A DNA stretch of 64,000 bases from Blastocystis sp. Blastoise (lineage: Eukaryota > Sar > Bigyra > Opalinata > Blastocystidae), in contig JBBPEB010000004.1 in NCBI GenBank assembly GCA_039096225.1, positions 716,001 through 780,000 on the forward strand, read 5' to 3'. Under the pieces are notes generated by a model. It had not been told where the DNA came from. It searched no databases and saw nothing but the letters and a program-made list of their open reading frames with translations. Positions 1 to 19,370 of the stretch are shown one piece after another (the stretch's first letter is position 1; every line of letters begins with the position of its first letter). Both the position numbers and the translations under genes were made by a program.

Positions 1-66
1 TTTTTCAGAATAAAATTCTTTACATATTGAATAAATATATATATTTATTACTATTTTTATTTATAG

Positions 67-389
67 TTCAATTTGGTATATATGACCCAAAGGCATTTCT
101 ATTTTCTTTACAGAATCCTTATAATATTCCTCCAACACTATTTCCTACAGTGAATAATAACTATTTACAATTAGAATATGATATTAATAGTGGTCCTATC
201 TTCTCTTTAGGTTTATATATTAAAGATCGTTGTAATCAACACAATATGAATTTTGTGTATGTCAATGAAAAAGAACCTATTTATGGATATAACGATACTT
301 ATGGTGCTTCTTTATTTGTTAATACAGGTAAGAAGAAGGATAAGAATTACTTCAAAGTAGATGAAATAGAAGTACTTACTCGTAACTAG
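67..389 (+). CDS. TLDc-domain protein, C-terminal exon (5' partial)
   Basis: The last exon of a gene that begins before the window. An acceptor (TTTATAG) ends at 66, and the frame runs to TAG at 387-389. The translated segment matches the second half of a TLDc domain: a strand with AFLFSLQNPYNIPPT, then a region ending GASLFVNTGKK and the terminal FKVDEIEVLTRN, the usual C-terminal strand of the fold. TLDc domains occur in proteins linked to oxidative-stress resistance or V-ATPase regulation, and in protists often fused to BTB, kelch or other N-terminal modules. Those are outside the window, so the full architecture is unknown. Seen: domain match and acceptor. Inferred: function. Confidence 0.85.
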
Positions 390-1625
390 TTCTTTTTTTT
401 TGATAATTCTATATTTTTTAGTATTAATATTTACTATTACAATAATTTTGTTTTATTATTTTGAATATTATTTTCTTTCAGAGAAATGTGTTTTTTTTAT
501 TTGTAGAACACTTATTTTTCTTTTATTCAACGTTCTTTCATTAATTAATATTATTATTTTTTGAAAATTAATTTTCAACCTGTTTTTAAATTATTAAGTC
601 ATTAGACATTTTGTTTTTTTTTTAAATATTTCTTAAAATCTTTTTTTTTTTAAATATTTACACCTTGTTTTTTACTCTCTCTTTGTTTCTTTTCACTTCT
701 TTAACTTTACATATTATCTAAAACTTATTCTTTTTATTTTTTTTCTATTTATTAGAATTAGCAATCTTCATTCTTCTTACTATTATTATACTATTTCATA
801 TATCTATTTACTTATTTATTAGTTTATCTTTATAATTCATATTGTCTACTATTCTGTGTACTATTTCTTTTCATCATATTATTTATATTTGAATAAAAAT
901 ATCATTTTTTTCCATTAATTTTTTATATTATATATATTCATGAAATTATATTTTAAAAAATTTATTATTATTCTTTTTTTAATATAATCTTAGAAAAATT
1001 ATTTCTATTACCACATGATTATATATATATATAAATTATTTTATAGACTATTTTTACAAACACAGAACTATTTACATTATACATTTCTTTTTTATTTTGC
1101 TCTTTTATTATTATATTTTTTTCAAATTATCTATTTTTTTTCTTGTGTGCCTTCTATTACTTGAGTTTCTACATACTTATTTTTTTTTGTTCATTTATTA
1201 AAACCACATGGCTTTATTCATCACATTCTATCATTCTACCATTTGATTTATTTCATGAATAAGACCTTTTATACACCATTCTCATTAAATCATCTGTTAT
1301 TACTTGATTCATTCTCTCTATAGAATTATTAAACTATCAAATCATATAAAACATTCATCTAACACAAAAACAGTATATGAATATTACGAAAAACTCAATC
1401 ACTGAAGTATACAAACAAAAACGCTTACCTATTATATATTTTATTCTATTCGCGAAATGTATATTATATGTATTGCTTAGTTTATGATATACAAGCAGAA
1501 ACTAACCTTCTAAATCTGTTTAAAGACAACAAATACTTTTTAAAGCAAAAAAAAAAGAGTAATTACAATGAAGTGTTTTTATTTAGAATATTATTATATA
1601 TTATAATAAAGTACTGCTTCCAGTA
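390..1625. other. Gene-free pyrimidine-rich spacer
   Basis: About 1.2 kb between the TLDc gene and tRNA-Tyr. The + strand is T/C-rich with many T-runs, there is no ORF with family signal, and I see no long repeat. It probably holds 3' UTR and the tRNA upstream region. Confidence 0.6.
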
Positions 1626-1714
1626 CCGAGCTTAGCTCAGTTGGAAGAGCGTTAGACTGTAGTGGCTGCATTGCAGCAATCTAAGGGTCGCTGGTTCGAT
1701 TCCGGCAGCTCGGA
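1626..1714 (+). tRNA. tRNA-Tyr (GTA) with 16-nt intron
   Basis: A full cloverleaf can be drawn. The acceptor stem CCGAGCT pairs with AGCTCGG, followed by discriminator A. The D stem is GCTC/GAGC, the anticodon stem TTAGA/TCTAA with loop CTGTAGA (anticodon GTA), and the T arm GCTGG-TTCGATT-CCGGC with one G-T pair. A 16-nt intron (TGGCTGCATTGCAGCA) sits one base 3' of the anticodon, the canonical position for nuclear tRNA introns and expected for tRNA-Tyr. The tRNA is internally promoted by pol III A and B boxes. Confidence 0.95.
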
Positions 1715-1979
1715 ATTCCTTTTTAACTTTTTATTAATTACAATTTCTTCTTTTTGTTTTTTTCCAACTATTTTTTTTATTTTATAACATATATATATAT
1801 TTTATGTTAAATCAGTTGATTATATGAATCCTATTTTTATTTTCATTAAATACTCTAAATAACGAAGAATACAAATATTAGTGTATCACAGGAATAACCG
1901 TGTTTCCATTTCTTTTTCTTTGTTTTCTGCTTTTTTTTCAGAAAGTTTTGATATTGTTTTTTGTGATAAGTTTTGGTCA

Positions 1980-3651
<1,672 letters not shown>

Positions 3652-4476
3652 ACTGGCCACAATTCTTGCTTTATGTTATTCACAAAAAAGAGAACTATTT
3701 TAACATCTAAAGCAATCTAATAGAATTTGTTTTTGCTGAATAATTTATTCCCGATATCTGTTGGTATTGTTCATGCTAATATTCATTTTTCATTTAAAAC
3801 GATTTATTTGTTATTGTTAATAGACTTAGACAATCATTAGATAAGATGAACCAATTATTTTTTTATAAATCAATACTAAAAATTTCTAAAGTTTCCATAA
3901 TACATAGAAAAACATATAAATATCATCTAGTACTTATTCTAATAAAAATACATATCTTAAATATATAAGCACAAACGAACAAAGAAATGAACAACATAAT
4001 CTTATTTGATTTTCGATGATGAACCCATTATACTCTTTTCAAATACCATCTCACTCCATAATTATATAAAGACACTTTTCATGTATTCTTTTTTATTATA
4101 GGAAACAACCAAGATACGAATTTCAAAATTTTATAAAGAATTGAATGACTTTTACGATTATTTCATATGGGTTCCCTATAATTGACAACAAAACCATAAT
4201 TAATATTAAAAGTGCAAGTGAGATTGAACTAAGAATTCTATTGTGATATAGGGAACCGGAAAGACTCGGGAAGAAACATGGAAATTCTTGATTTTGTAGG
4301 AAGAAAGATTGGAATACTTTTTGTTCATGTTATAAAGATAGATTTCGTTTGTTGTGTTTATCTCTGTAATTTATCTTAGAATATATCTGATTTTCTAATC
4401 AAATAGTATGTTGATATCTTCTTTTATATGTCTATGTTTTTAAATATAGTTTTTCGAGAAATCAATTGGAAACACG
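3652..4476. other. Intergenic, with an 11-bp perfect inverted repeat
   Basis: About 0.8 kb between the CRAL-TRIO stop and the Sec7 gene start. The only structure seen is an inverted repeat, GGTTCCCTATA at 4170-4180 and TATAGGGAACC at 4247-4257, 220 bp upstream of the next start codon. No ORF with family signal. Confidence 0.7.
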
Positions 4477-10061
<5,585 letters not shown>

Positions 10062-10648
10062 TACTTATATAATTTATTTATTGTAGATCTCTTTTCCTTA
10101 TATATATATATATATACATATAATATATATATTCTATTATATCTATTTTATTAATTTATGCTATGCATATTTCATGAGTCATTATTCTATTAGTTCTTTT
10201 ATTAATATTTAATTCTTATATATATGTATATATGTATATATAAATTATTGCTATCTACATATTGTTACTCTACTCTTTTTCATCATTCTTTTACCATCTA
10301 TATGTATCACTCTATAATTATAAGATTATTTTTATTAGTATCTACATTGTCTTAATAAAGTGTATATTTTATTTGAATCATCTTAATTCTTATTTATTGT
10401 TTTGTCATTGTTTTCTTTTTTACTTTTTTATTATTCTATTTTTGTTTAGTTTCTTTTTTTATTTGTTAATTCTTATATTTCAGTTTTTTAATATGTTAGA
10501 AATTAATTATTAAAGACATCAAAATGGATTATTTTATAAACACAATACTAATGTTGTCATAATAAGTGACATAATTAAAAGAAACATAATTTACTAAAAA
10601 AAACACAACAAAACTATAAGAGATTATTTATATATAATATAACAAGGA
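10062..10648. other. Convergent intergenic region
   Basis: The spacer between the convergent Sec7 and histone-fold genes. AT-rich, with short TATATA tracts; no coding signal seen. Confidence 0.6.
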
Positions 10649-11636
10649 TTATTGAAAGAAGTTTTCCAATGAATTTGATGCTAATTCTTTTTGAGGGACA
10701 GTTGCTTTTGTTGGCTTTATAACTGGCTTATTTCTATAATTAATAGTAATAAGTATATGATAAAAGTTGTTTATTTATATATATATATGATTCTATGTAT
10801 ATACAGTGATTTTTGTAAGAATGGTATCATATCTTCTAATAAAAAATTCAATTCACTCTCCTGTTGACAACATTGAACTAAATGATCCGTCTTTATATTA
10901 TTATATTATATTATTATATTATTATATTATATTATTATATTTATGATAATATAATTGTTAAAAATAATAGTGAATAATAAAATCATAATATATATACTTT
11001 ACATGTCTTTTTACCTTCTCTTATTAAACGTGCACCCATTTTCATTCCTAATTCTTGACAGAATAATTTCTATATATATATAATCTATATATTTATTTGA
11101 TCATAAATTATATTTACTAAAAATACAATATAGACTAAAGTATATAGTTATAAATAAGAAACAATATATGATGAAGTTTCTAAGCAATTGTTATGAATTC
11201 ACAATAAATATACAGTCGCATATCCAAAGGCTTGTGTTGCTTGTGCTTGTATCATTTTTACTTCCGGATCTAATTTGATAATCCTTTTCACCCTTGCTAA
11301 GGGAAATGGTGGGACTTGTTTGTTATTTTTGTCATCATCATTCACATCAGCGTTTATTTCTTCCTCTTCATCATCAACCTCTTTATCAATATCAATATCA
11401 TCATTTCTATCCGATCGTTCTTCTTCATTTGTATCATCTTCTTTTATACCTTGATTGTCATTTATTCCGTCCTGCTCTTCTGCATTGATCTGATCATTTT
11501 CACTATTATCTATTGAATTATTTTGCTCATTTTCATCCAAATCTGATTCTTTTTTATTATTTTCTTCATTCTGAGAGTTCACTTGATCTCTAAGACTATC
11601 ATTGTCTTCTTCATCACTGTTATAATGATCACTCAT
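10649..11636 (-). CDS. Histone-fold protein (POLE4/DPB3, NF-YC or NC2alpha class) with acidic N-terminus
   Basis: Four exons join cleanly: 11636-11214, 11069-10998, 10890-10805 and 10733-10649, giving 221 aa. Residues 1-105 are a highly acidic, Asn-rich tail. The histone fold follows: FPLARVKRIIKLDPEVKMI, then KLFCQELGMKMGARLIREGK, then DHLVQCCQQESELNFLLEDM. The LARVKRIIKLDPEVKMI start is typical of the NF-YC/POLE4/CHRAC branch, while the HLVQC...FLLEDM end also resembles NC2alpha (DRAP1), so the exact subfamily is open. Such proteins pair with an H2B-like partner on DNA, in polymerase epsilon, chromatin remodellers or transcription complexes. The last residues SLENFFQ form a PCNA-interaction-like motif lacking the usual Gln. 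Divergently transcribed from the DP gene, 346 bp apart. Confidence 0.85.
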
Positions 11637-11982
11637 GAGAATTTTCTTTCGTATTTGTAATACAATAATAGAAGCATTTTCAGAAATAATCAGATTCTTT
11701 AAGTATTTTTTGAATTTTTTTTAATAATTTCAAGGGAATGATCCCTATACATGTATACCAATAGAAACATAGTAAAACTTGAGTGTATATGGTTCATCCA
11801 ATTGTATAGTTCGAAAATTTAAAGTTCATGTCAGTCAAGTTTTCAAGAGTGAATTTCTTTTTACATCTATAATCCATATAATCCGTATATCTTATACGAA
11901 TCAAATAAGATATCAATCATTAATATTGGCGACATTTGATTAATAGTGAATAAAGTGTCAATCTTTTAAATATTCAAATCAA
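11637..11982. promoter_or_regulatory. Shared divergent promoter region
   Basis: 346 bp between two start codons pointing outward (histone-fold gene and DP gene). A small hairpin, GGGAATGATCCC, lies at about 11736. No factor site can be named with confidence. Confidence 0.5.
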
Positions 11983-13018
11983 ATGGAAACTGTGAAAACG
12001 GAAAAAAATGATCTGACAGGTCTAAGGCATTGCAGTCAACTTGTTGCTCTTCGTTTAAAGCAAATGAAAGAAATTCCGTATAATGAAGTATGTTTGTTTT
12101 TGCTTCTTTCTTGTAATTTATTTATGTAGTTTTCTATAAAACTTATTGCTGAGATTCAGTCTACATTGGGAAAATGTAAAAGAGTTGAGAGTCATAAGAA
12201 TATTCGTAGAAGAATCTATGATTCGATCAATGTCCTCATTGCTCTAAATGTTGTAGAGAAAACAAAGGATAAATTATTAATATGGAAAGGCTTTCATAAT
12301 GAGTCTGATTACAAACACCAAAAGTTGCTTGTATATATATTATTTTTGATATCTTTGAACAATCTCTATAGACTAGTATATCATATGAAAAACAAAAACT
12401 ACAACAGTTGAATTCTAAAATTCTTGTTCAAATGTTATATGTATGTAAATAGAATCTTTAATTATTTTAAAACATAATATAATGTGTGATATTAATATGT
12501 GTGATATTCATATATATTTTTTTTCTATATACCATATGTATATATTTTTAATATGTATCATATATTAATTTTTTATATATCATATATATATTTTTTTGTA
12601 TATATATATATTTTCTATATATCTTCTATAGAGACGTTTATTACAACGTCACTTATATGAGCAAGAGAAGAAGTATAAGAATATGGATAGTATATCTTTA
12701 GAGAAAAGAAAGTCTATGACATCTATACAAGACATACCTTGTCTCTTTTTAACTACTTCTCAAAATAATGATATAGATTGCGAAATAACAAATGATAATA
12801 AAACATTTTATTTTCATTCGGATACTCATTGTGTATATTATAATGATATGGATATATTATTAAGAAAATATCCAGAAATACTTGACGAATTTATGAAAGT
12901 ACATAAAGATTTTATATATGATCCCAATAATTCATTTTTAACAGATCGAATTTTATTTGAGAATCCACAATATTCAGATATTCTTGATACTACTTCTTCA
13001 TCTGTATTCTCATTTTAA
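11983..13018 (+). CDS. DP (E2F dimerisation partner) transcription factor
   Basis: Exons 11983-12087, 12130-12330, 12372-12440 and 12632-13018 give 253 aa. Near the N-terminus is GLRHCSQLVALRLKQ, the start of the DP winged helix. The recognition helix and strand follow as KNIRRRIYDSINVLIALNVV, matching the RRxYD DNA-contact signature of E2F/DP. A coiled coil (YEKQKLQQLNSKILVQMLY) follows, then the DP marked box with IPCLFLTTSQNNDIDCEITN and FYFHSDTHCVYYNDMDILLR. DP proteins bind E2F site DNA with an E2F partner and drive S-phase genes; no E2F is in this window. The protein is short compared with animal DP because the N- and C-terminal tails are minimal. Identification is firm. Confidence 0.9.
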
Positions 13019-13543
13019 TTATAAGTAGTTTTAGTTACTCTTTTATATATATGTTTTATTCTTTTGCTTATATATTTTAAACTATTTTATTTATATATTT
13101 TAAACTCTTTTACTTATATATATTAAACCATTTTATTTACATATTTAACTCTTTTATTTATAATGATTTCCTTTTCTTTATAATGATTTCCTTTTCTTTA
13201 TATGTAAATTAATTTAGAATTATATTCTAACATTTTTAAAGTCAATTCTATGTTTTCCTTTTGCAATATATATGTTTCTTGACCTGTCTTATTAATTTCT
13301 TTTGCATGAATAGTAATTATTTCATGTTGTATTTATTCTTATTTCTTTTATTCAAAAGCACATTTATTAGTCAAACTAGGCTTTATTTGTTGTTTTGTTA
13401 CAAAAAATGTTTTTTTTTAATATATAATAATTATTTAGGATATATAAATGACTAAATATATTTATATATTGAAATCATAATTTTTAGAAAGAATAAATAT
13501 TTTTTTAAATATGAATGTATACTATAAAAAATATAATGAAGAA
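13019..13543. other. Convergent intergenic region
   Basis: The spacer between the DP and ALG13 genes. It contains a few near-tandem TTATATATTTTAAAC-like units at 13060-13160 and a duplicated TAATGATTTCCTTTTCTTTA at about 13161-13200. No coding signal. Confidence 0.6.
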
Positions 13544-14165
13544 TTAAAAGAGTTGAGAATCAATAAAATCTGCGAAAGCTTGAGGGTTTGCATCTGAAAA
13601 ACTATATAGACAAAACATAGTGAAAAATAAAAGCATTGTTTATATATATCATCTTATCAACTCTAAAAATATATAGTATATATATACGGTAAAGGATTGA
13701 ACGAATTTGAATCTTGAATCACAGAAATAAGATTTGTACAGTTTGCTTGTAAGAGGTAATGCTCAGAAGACATGGCATTAGCTATCTCAAGTTGATGATT
13801 ATTCATTAGTTTTTCATTAATAACAACAACAAGTTTCTTACCAGCACGTAAACATTCAATAATGGTTCCAGCACCTAATAGAAATATACTATTTATAATT
13901 GATGATGAAAAAATATACCTGCATGTCCAATAATAAGGTCCGCTTGTTCAATATAAGGTTTTAATGATGGAATATAGTCAAATATGTCGATATCAATTTT
14001 ATTATTATTGAATATCTTTTTGTCTGGAATATAGCTTCCATTACCTTTTTGCATAATTATCTTTGAGTATCCCATTTGATGGAGAAGACATAGTATGTCT
14101 TCTTGAGATATACGTTCAATTAAATCTTCGAACTTTGTAGTACCAACTGTGATGAGTACAGACAT
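13544..14165 (-). CDS. ALG13: UDP-GlcNAc transferase catalytic subunit ALG13
   Basis: Exons 14165-13919, 13874-13688 and 13601-13544 give 163 aa, the usual length of single-domain fungal and protist ALG13. It starts MSVLITVGTTKFEDLIE (glycosyltransferase family 28 C-terminal fold), has IEQADLIIGHAGAGTIIECL, the UDP-sugar binding motif with the conserved GHAG, followed by GKKLVVVINEKLMNNHQLEI, and ends NPQAFADFIDSQLF. ALG13 works with membrane subunit ALG14 at the ER to add the second GlcNAc to dolichol-linked chitobiose in N-glycan synthesis. The GHAG motif is completed only after joining exons 1 and 2. No signal peptide, as expected of a cytosolic subunit recruited by ALG14. Confidence 0.92.
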
Positions 14166-14271
14166 AATTTTATATTAATTATTAAACAATTATTTATTTT
14201 TAAATATAAAATAAGAAATTTCTTTATACACCTTTTTGATTATTTTTTTATATTTATATATTTTTTAATAC

Positions 14272-15364
14272 ATGCAACTTCTCTATAATTCATCGAAGAT
14301 TATTCAGAAAGCATTTTTGCTGAGAAGATCAGCTTTACAATGTTTTTCTGTACTTCAAAAAAGAACATTATTTCTAAATACTTCTCAAGATATCAATACT
14401 TGGCCTCCTACTCTTCAAAAACAAAAATGCAATGAATTGACATCACTAAAACCAAATACTCAAGTAACATTAAGTGGATGGGTAGAATCTGTACGTCGTC
14501 TTGGATCAATTCTATTTATTGTATTAAGAGATAATACTGGAGATATTCAGCTGACATTTGATAGTACAAAACTATGTATGTTTCTTTATTTTTTTATTGA
14601 CAATCTTCTTTTTGTATATTTAGCTACTCAAGAATTTGAAACATTAAAAAAAATGACAATCGAAAGCACTATCTGTATTCGTGGACCTGTATATCCTAAT
14701 TCTATAACTATATTCTTTCATATGTCATATTTTTCTAGTTGACTGAACGTCCTAATGATAATGTGAATATGCATATGGAAACAGGTCGATTTGAAGTATA
14801 TCCAGAAGAATTCCATTTATTAAATAAAGCAGAACCTTTACCTTTTAAAGTATATATGTTATTCATAGTTTTATTTTTATTATTATTAATTGTGAATGAA
14901 GTGTTTATTGTAGTATGTGTTTTTATAATAATATATTTGTTTTTATAAATAATAGTATATGTTTTTATAATAATATATATGTTTTTATAAATATTATTAT
15001 ATGCTTTTATAAATAATATTATATGTTTTTATAATAATATATATGTTTTTATAATAATTTATATGCTTTTATAATAATATATATTATTAAAAATAATAAT
15101 ATATGTTTTTATAATAATTTATATGCTTTTATAAATAATAATATATGTAATTCTAATAATATATAAGATATATATATATAGCCATCGGATACTACAATAT
15201 CGGAAGAGATTTCATATCAAAATAGAGATATTTCCCTTCGAGAACAATATAATCAGTATATACTAAAATATAGAGCTAAATTATTTACTGGAATTCGTGA
15301 ACAAATGAATAACCACGGTTTTCTTGAAGTAGATACACCTCTTCTTACCAAAAGTACTCCTGAA

Positions 15365-15400
<36 letters not shown>

Positions 15401-16302
15401 GTTAAGACAATAACTTAATAATTGTTTAATTAATAATAAATATTATAAATATAAATATAAATATAAATATACTAATAATAATAATACTAATAATATATAT
15501 AGGGTGCTCGTGAGTTCCTAGTTCCAGTTATATCTCAAAATCACACTTGTAATTATGCACTTAGTCAATCTCCTCAACAATATAAACAAATACTTATGTG
15601 TGGTATATTATACTATTCTATATTCTTCAATATATATATTCAAATGTTTCTGAATGACTATATATATATATATATATATAGGAGGAGTAGATCGTTATTA
15701 TCAGTTAGCCACGTGCTTCCGTTACGAAGATGGTCGTAAAGATCGACAAATGGAATTTAAACAATTAGATATGGAAATGAGTTATGTTACAGATAAAAAG
15801 GTATATATATAATTATAATTATAATTATAATAATCAAGTGATATTATTTGACTTTTTTCATATATATATATAGACAATTATGAATAGTGTAGAGATGATT
15901 CTTTCTTCTGTTCTCTCTAAAGTCGATAAATCATTTCAAAATATATCATTTAATACATATACATATGATTATGTAATGAAAACATTTGGAACAGATAAAC
16001 CTGATTTTAAGAACCCTCTTCAATTAGAGGATATTACGACTTGTATTTCTTCCTCTACAAAATATTTAGATACAAAAAATCCTGTTATGTATATATTAAT
16101 AATAATAATAATATCTATAATTCTCTTTACTTTACCTATAATATATATATATATTATTTTTAAACTCCTTGTTTACTCTATATATATAATGTTCTCTAGT
16201 GCTCTCTGCGCTCCTTCTCTTGGTTCTTCTTTCTCTATGGGATTATTAAAGAAGAAAATAAATTCCTATATACATCAGAAAGACCTCTATAAACATACAG
16301 AA

Positions 16303-16333
<31 letters not shown>

Positions 16334-16501
16334 TATAGATATTATTTGGCTTGATTTATGATATATATTTATTCAATTGAATAAACTATATAATTATTTA
16401 TATTATAATAAAAAATTTATAGTGAAATCAGGAGGTGAGAAACAAGGCGATAAATGTATATCTCCAGAGGATTATGAGAAGATCAAAACACAATTAGAAC
16501 T

Positions 16502-16548
<47 letters not shown>

Positions 16549-17689
16549 TAATAATACTTTAGATTCTTACTATTATATATATATTATTATATATAGACTG
16601 AAGGTGATGTTGTATTTATATGTGAAGCCAAAGATTATGATGCATATTTATTATTAGGAAAACTAAGAACGGATTTATATGAAGAAGCTCGTACTCGTAA
16701 CTTATTGCCAAAAGAACCGAAATACCGCGATTCTCTCCGCTTTTCTTGGATTGTCGATTTCCCTCTTTTTGAAGAACAAGATGGACATCTTATTGTATAT
16801 ATATATATTATTATATATATATTATTATATATATTATTATATATATAATTATATATATTATTGTCAATAATAACAGGATATGTATACAACAAAAAACATT
16901 CACATTTTCTATTTTTGAAAATGAACTTCAAACTTTAATATATTATGACTTATATATATAGTCATGTCATCATCCATTCACTTCTCCATCTCATTCTCAA
17001 ATGAATTTACTTCAGAAACCCGTACCATCGGATATATTAAAAACAATAAAAAGTGAAAGCTTTGATTTAGTTCTAGATGGATATGAGATCGGCGGAGGGT
17101 ATATTATTATTATGATTATTATGTTTATTATGATTATGATTATAATTTTATGATTATTATTATCTATATTATTAATATTATTATATAATATTATCTCTTC
17201 TATAGTTCACTTCGTATTCATAATCCATCATTACAACGATATATATTTGATCAATGTTTACATATTCATAATTATGAACAAAAAGTATATTCTATTATCT
17301 ATTATATATATAATATATATTATTATTTATATTATTCTATATTTAGTTTTCTCATTTACTTTCAGCTCTTTCCCACGGGGCTCCACCTCATGGAGGATTT
17401 GCATTAGGTATATAATCAATATCTTATATAATTAATAATAATAATAAAAATTATTATTATTGTTTATAGTTAATATTATTATTTTTATTAAGAATATATT
17501 ATGATAATTATTTAATATATAGGTGTGGATCGATTATTGGCTATTCTTCTTCATCAACCTTCTATTCGATCTGTTATTCCATTCCCCAAATCACTTTCAG
17601 GTGTTGATTTCATTACTGGAGCACCTACAAGAATGTCCAAAGAGGAAATAAAGGCATTCTTAGAACCTTTTAATAACATAAAAGAATAA
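14272..17689 (+). CDS. DARS2: Mitochondrial (bacterial-type) aspartyl-tRNA synthetase
   Basis: A class II synthetase with about 12 exons, the first three being 14272-14575, 14624-14688 and 14739-14849. The N-terminus is rich in Arg, Ser and Leu and suits a mitochondrial presequence. The anticodon-binding OB fold contains [12 protein letters not shown]. The catalytic core has [39 protein letters not shown], motif 2 [17 protein letters not shown] with LDMEMSY, and motif 3 [10 protein letters not shown] followed by [14 protein letters not shown] and [11 protein letters not shown] bacterial-type insertion lies between motifs 2 and 3. It charges mitochondrial tRNA-Asp, implying the organism makes proteins in an organelle. 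Introns are TA-rich; the one at 14850-15180 is a degenerate ATGTTTTTATAATAAT repeat. Head-to-head with ALG13, 106 bp apart. Confidence 0.93.
14940..15175. repeat. Degenerate ~20-30 bp tandem repeat in intron
   Basis: Seven or more imperfect copies of ATGTTTTTATAATAATAT-like units within an intron of the AspRS gene. Confidence 0.75.
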
Positions 17690-18067
17690 TTTATAGATAT
17701 TAAACATTATTTATTTCTGTGTAATTGATAAACATTTTTTTTTGTGTTTATATTTTTCGTATTAATTATCAAATGAAACTATATGAATATATAGATAGAA
17801 TTATATATAATATAAGCATATAAAATGTGAATTAAAATGTTTATTAACCAACATATTTAATTTTTTTTTGATATTCAGAAAAAAATGAAAACAGTTTATA
17901 TTGAATAGATAAAAAGAATCAATATAAATTATAATACAATTGAAGAAGGAGAAAAAAGAAAAGCTATAAAATAGATAATAAAAAAGAAAAACATGATAAT
18001 ACCAATTAAAAAGATATATATATGTATATTTAAATAATTGAAAATAATATCAAAGAAATCAATAGTA
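17690..18067. other. Convergent intergenic region
   Basis: AT-rich spacer between AspRS and the acidic minus-strand gene. I see nothing in it beyond A- and T-runs. Confidence 0.6.
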
Positions 18068-18688
18068 TTATTGTTGTGCAGATTCAAGTGGGTTTTTCAT
18101 GACAGCAGGAATCTCTGTAGTAGCAATATTGGGTGTATTTTTAGAGATCTCATTACAATGATTGGCCAATTGTTGCATTTGATTAATCTTAGCCTATATA
18201 TATGCATATGTTTAAATATATATATATATATCTATATATACAGCAAGAGAATTTAATTGATCTTTAATCTTTTTATATTTAGGATTATCTGGAACTATAT
18301 ATAATAATAAATATAATAATAAATATAATAATAAATATATAATAAATAGAATAATAAATATATAATAATAAATAGAATAATAAATATATAATAATAAATA
18401 TATAATAATAAATATATAATAATAAATATATAATAATAAATAGAATAATAATAACAATATATACGATAATCTGTATCAGCATCTTCATCATTTTCTTTAT
18501 CGGAATCAGACGGGGATGAATCGATGTCTGAATCGAATTCAGTCAGAGGCTTTTTAATAATAATGGTTTCTTCATCGGAATCAGAATCATTATCATTTTC
18601 ATCATCTTTCTCAAAGAAAGAACATAAATAATCATTGATCTATATATAAAGTGAATAAAATAATATATTAATAATAATAATAAATATG

Positions 18689-18729
<41 letters not shown>

Positions 18730-18730
18730 C

Positions 18731-18768
<38 letters not shown>

Positions 18769-19103
18769 GAAATAAAAAAAAAACTATTTATTTATATACT
18801 TTATCATAAGTAGTTTGATAATCGAATGTTTTAACAAATTGAATTACATTAGCTGTCACTCTTTCTGTGAATATCATAACTTCAGCACCTGTTTCCAAAA
18901 GACGATATTGTAATTTTTCATGTTGTATGAATTTTTTATTATTATCTTTTTTAACTTTAGAAACAGAACGACCTTTACAAGTCATAGAGGCAAAAGTCTT
19001 GTCAAGTACTATAGAAATACATATAGTCATTGGAAATTATAATTGAATGATAGAGAAAGATAAATATACCATCTACAGAATTTTCTACAGTATTGTCAGC
19101 CAT
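18068..19103 (-). CDS. Unrecognised acidic protein (hypothetical)
   Basis: Exons join as 19103-19070, 19008-18800, then three more down to TAA at 18068, giving roughly 195 aa. It begins MADNTVENSVDVLDKTFASM and has a compact N-terminal domain with TGAEVMIFTERVTANVIQF and FDYQTTYDKINDYLCSFF. This is followed by a Ser/Asp/Glu stretch resembling casein kinase 2 sites (DNDSDSDEE, SPSDSDKENDED), a basic helix YKKIKDQLNSLAAKINQMQQ that may form a short coiled coil, and a C-terminal tail. I do not recognise the family. The splice frame stays open across all five exons, so it is likely a real gene. No signal peptide or membrane segment. Confidence 0.65.
18671..18770. repeat. (ATA)n microsatellite in intron
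   Basis: About 100 bp of ATA units with two interruptions (ATATGATA, ATAAACATA), in an intron of the acidic protein gene. Confidence 0.9.
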
Positions 19104-19370
19104 GATTGTGTAAACTTGACTTCTTTATAAAGAAGGTAATGATCTTAAGATTATTATATAGATAAATATTAAATAAAAACAAGATTTCTAATGTTACTTA
19201 CTTTGAAAATAGACTTGAAAAAAGTTAAAGAGAAAGAAAAAGTTGCGATAAAGAGAAAAAGTCGGGAAGATTGAAAAGGATGGGTATTTTCTTCTTTTAA
19301 TCGCGGATATTCTATAGAGTTTCACAATAAATTTGAAATAGAATAAATTATCGTGAGAATTTTTATTATT

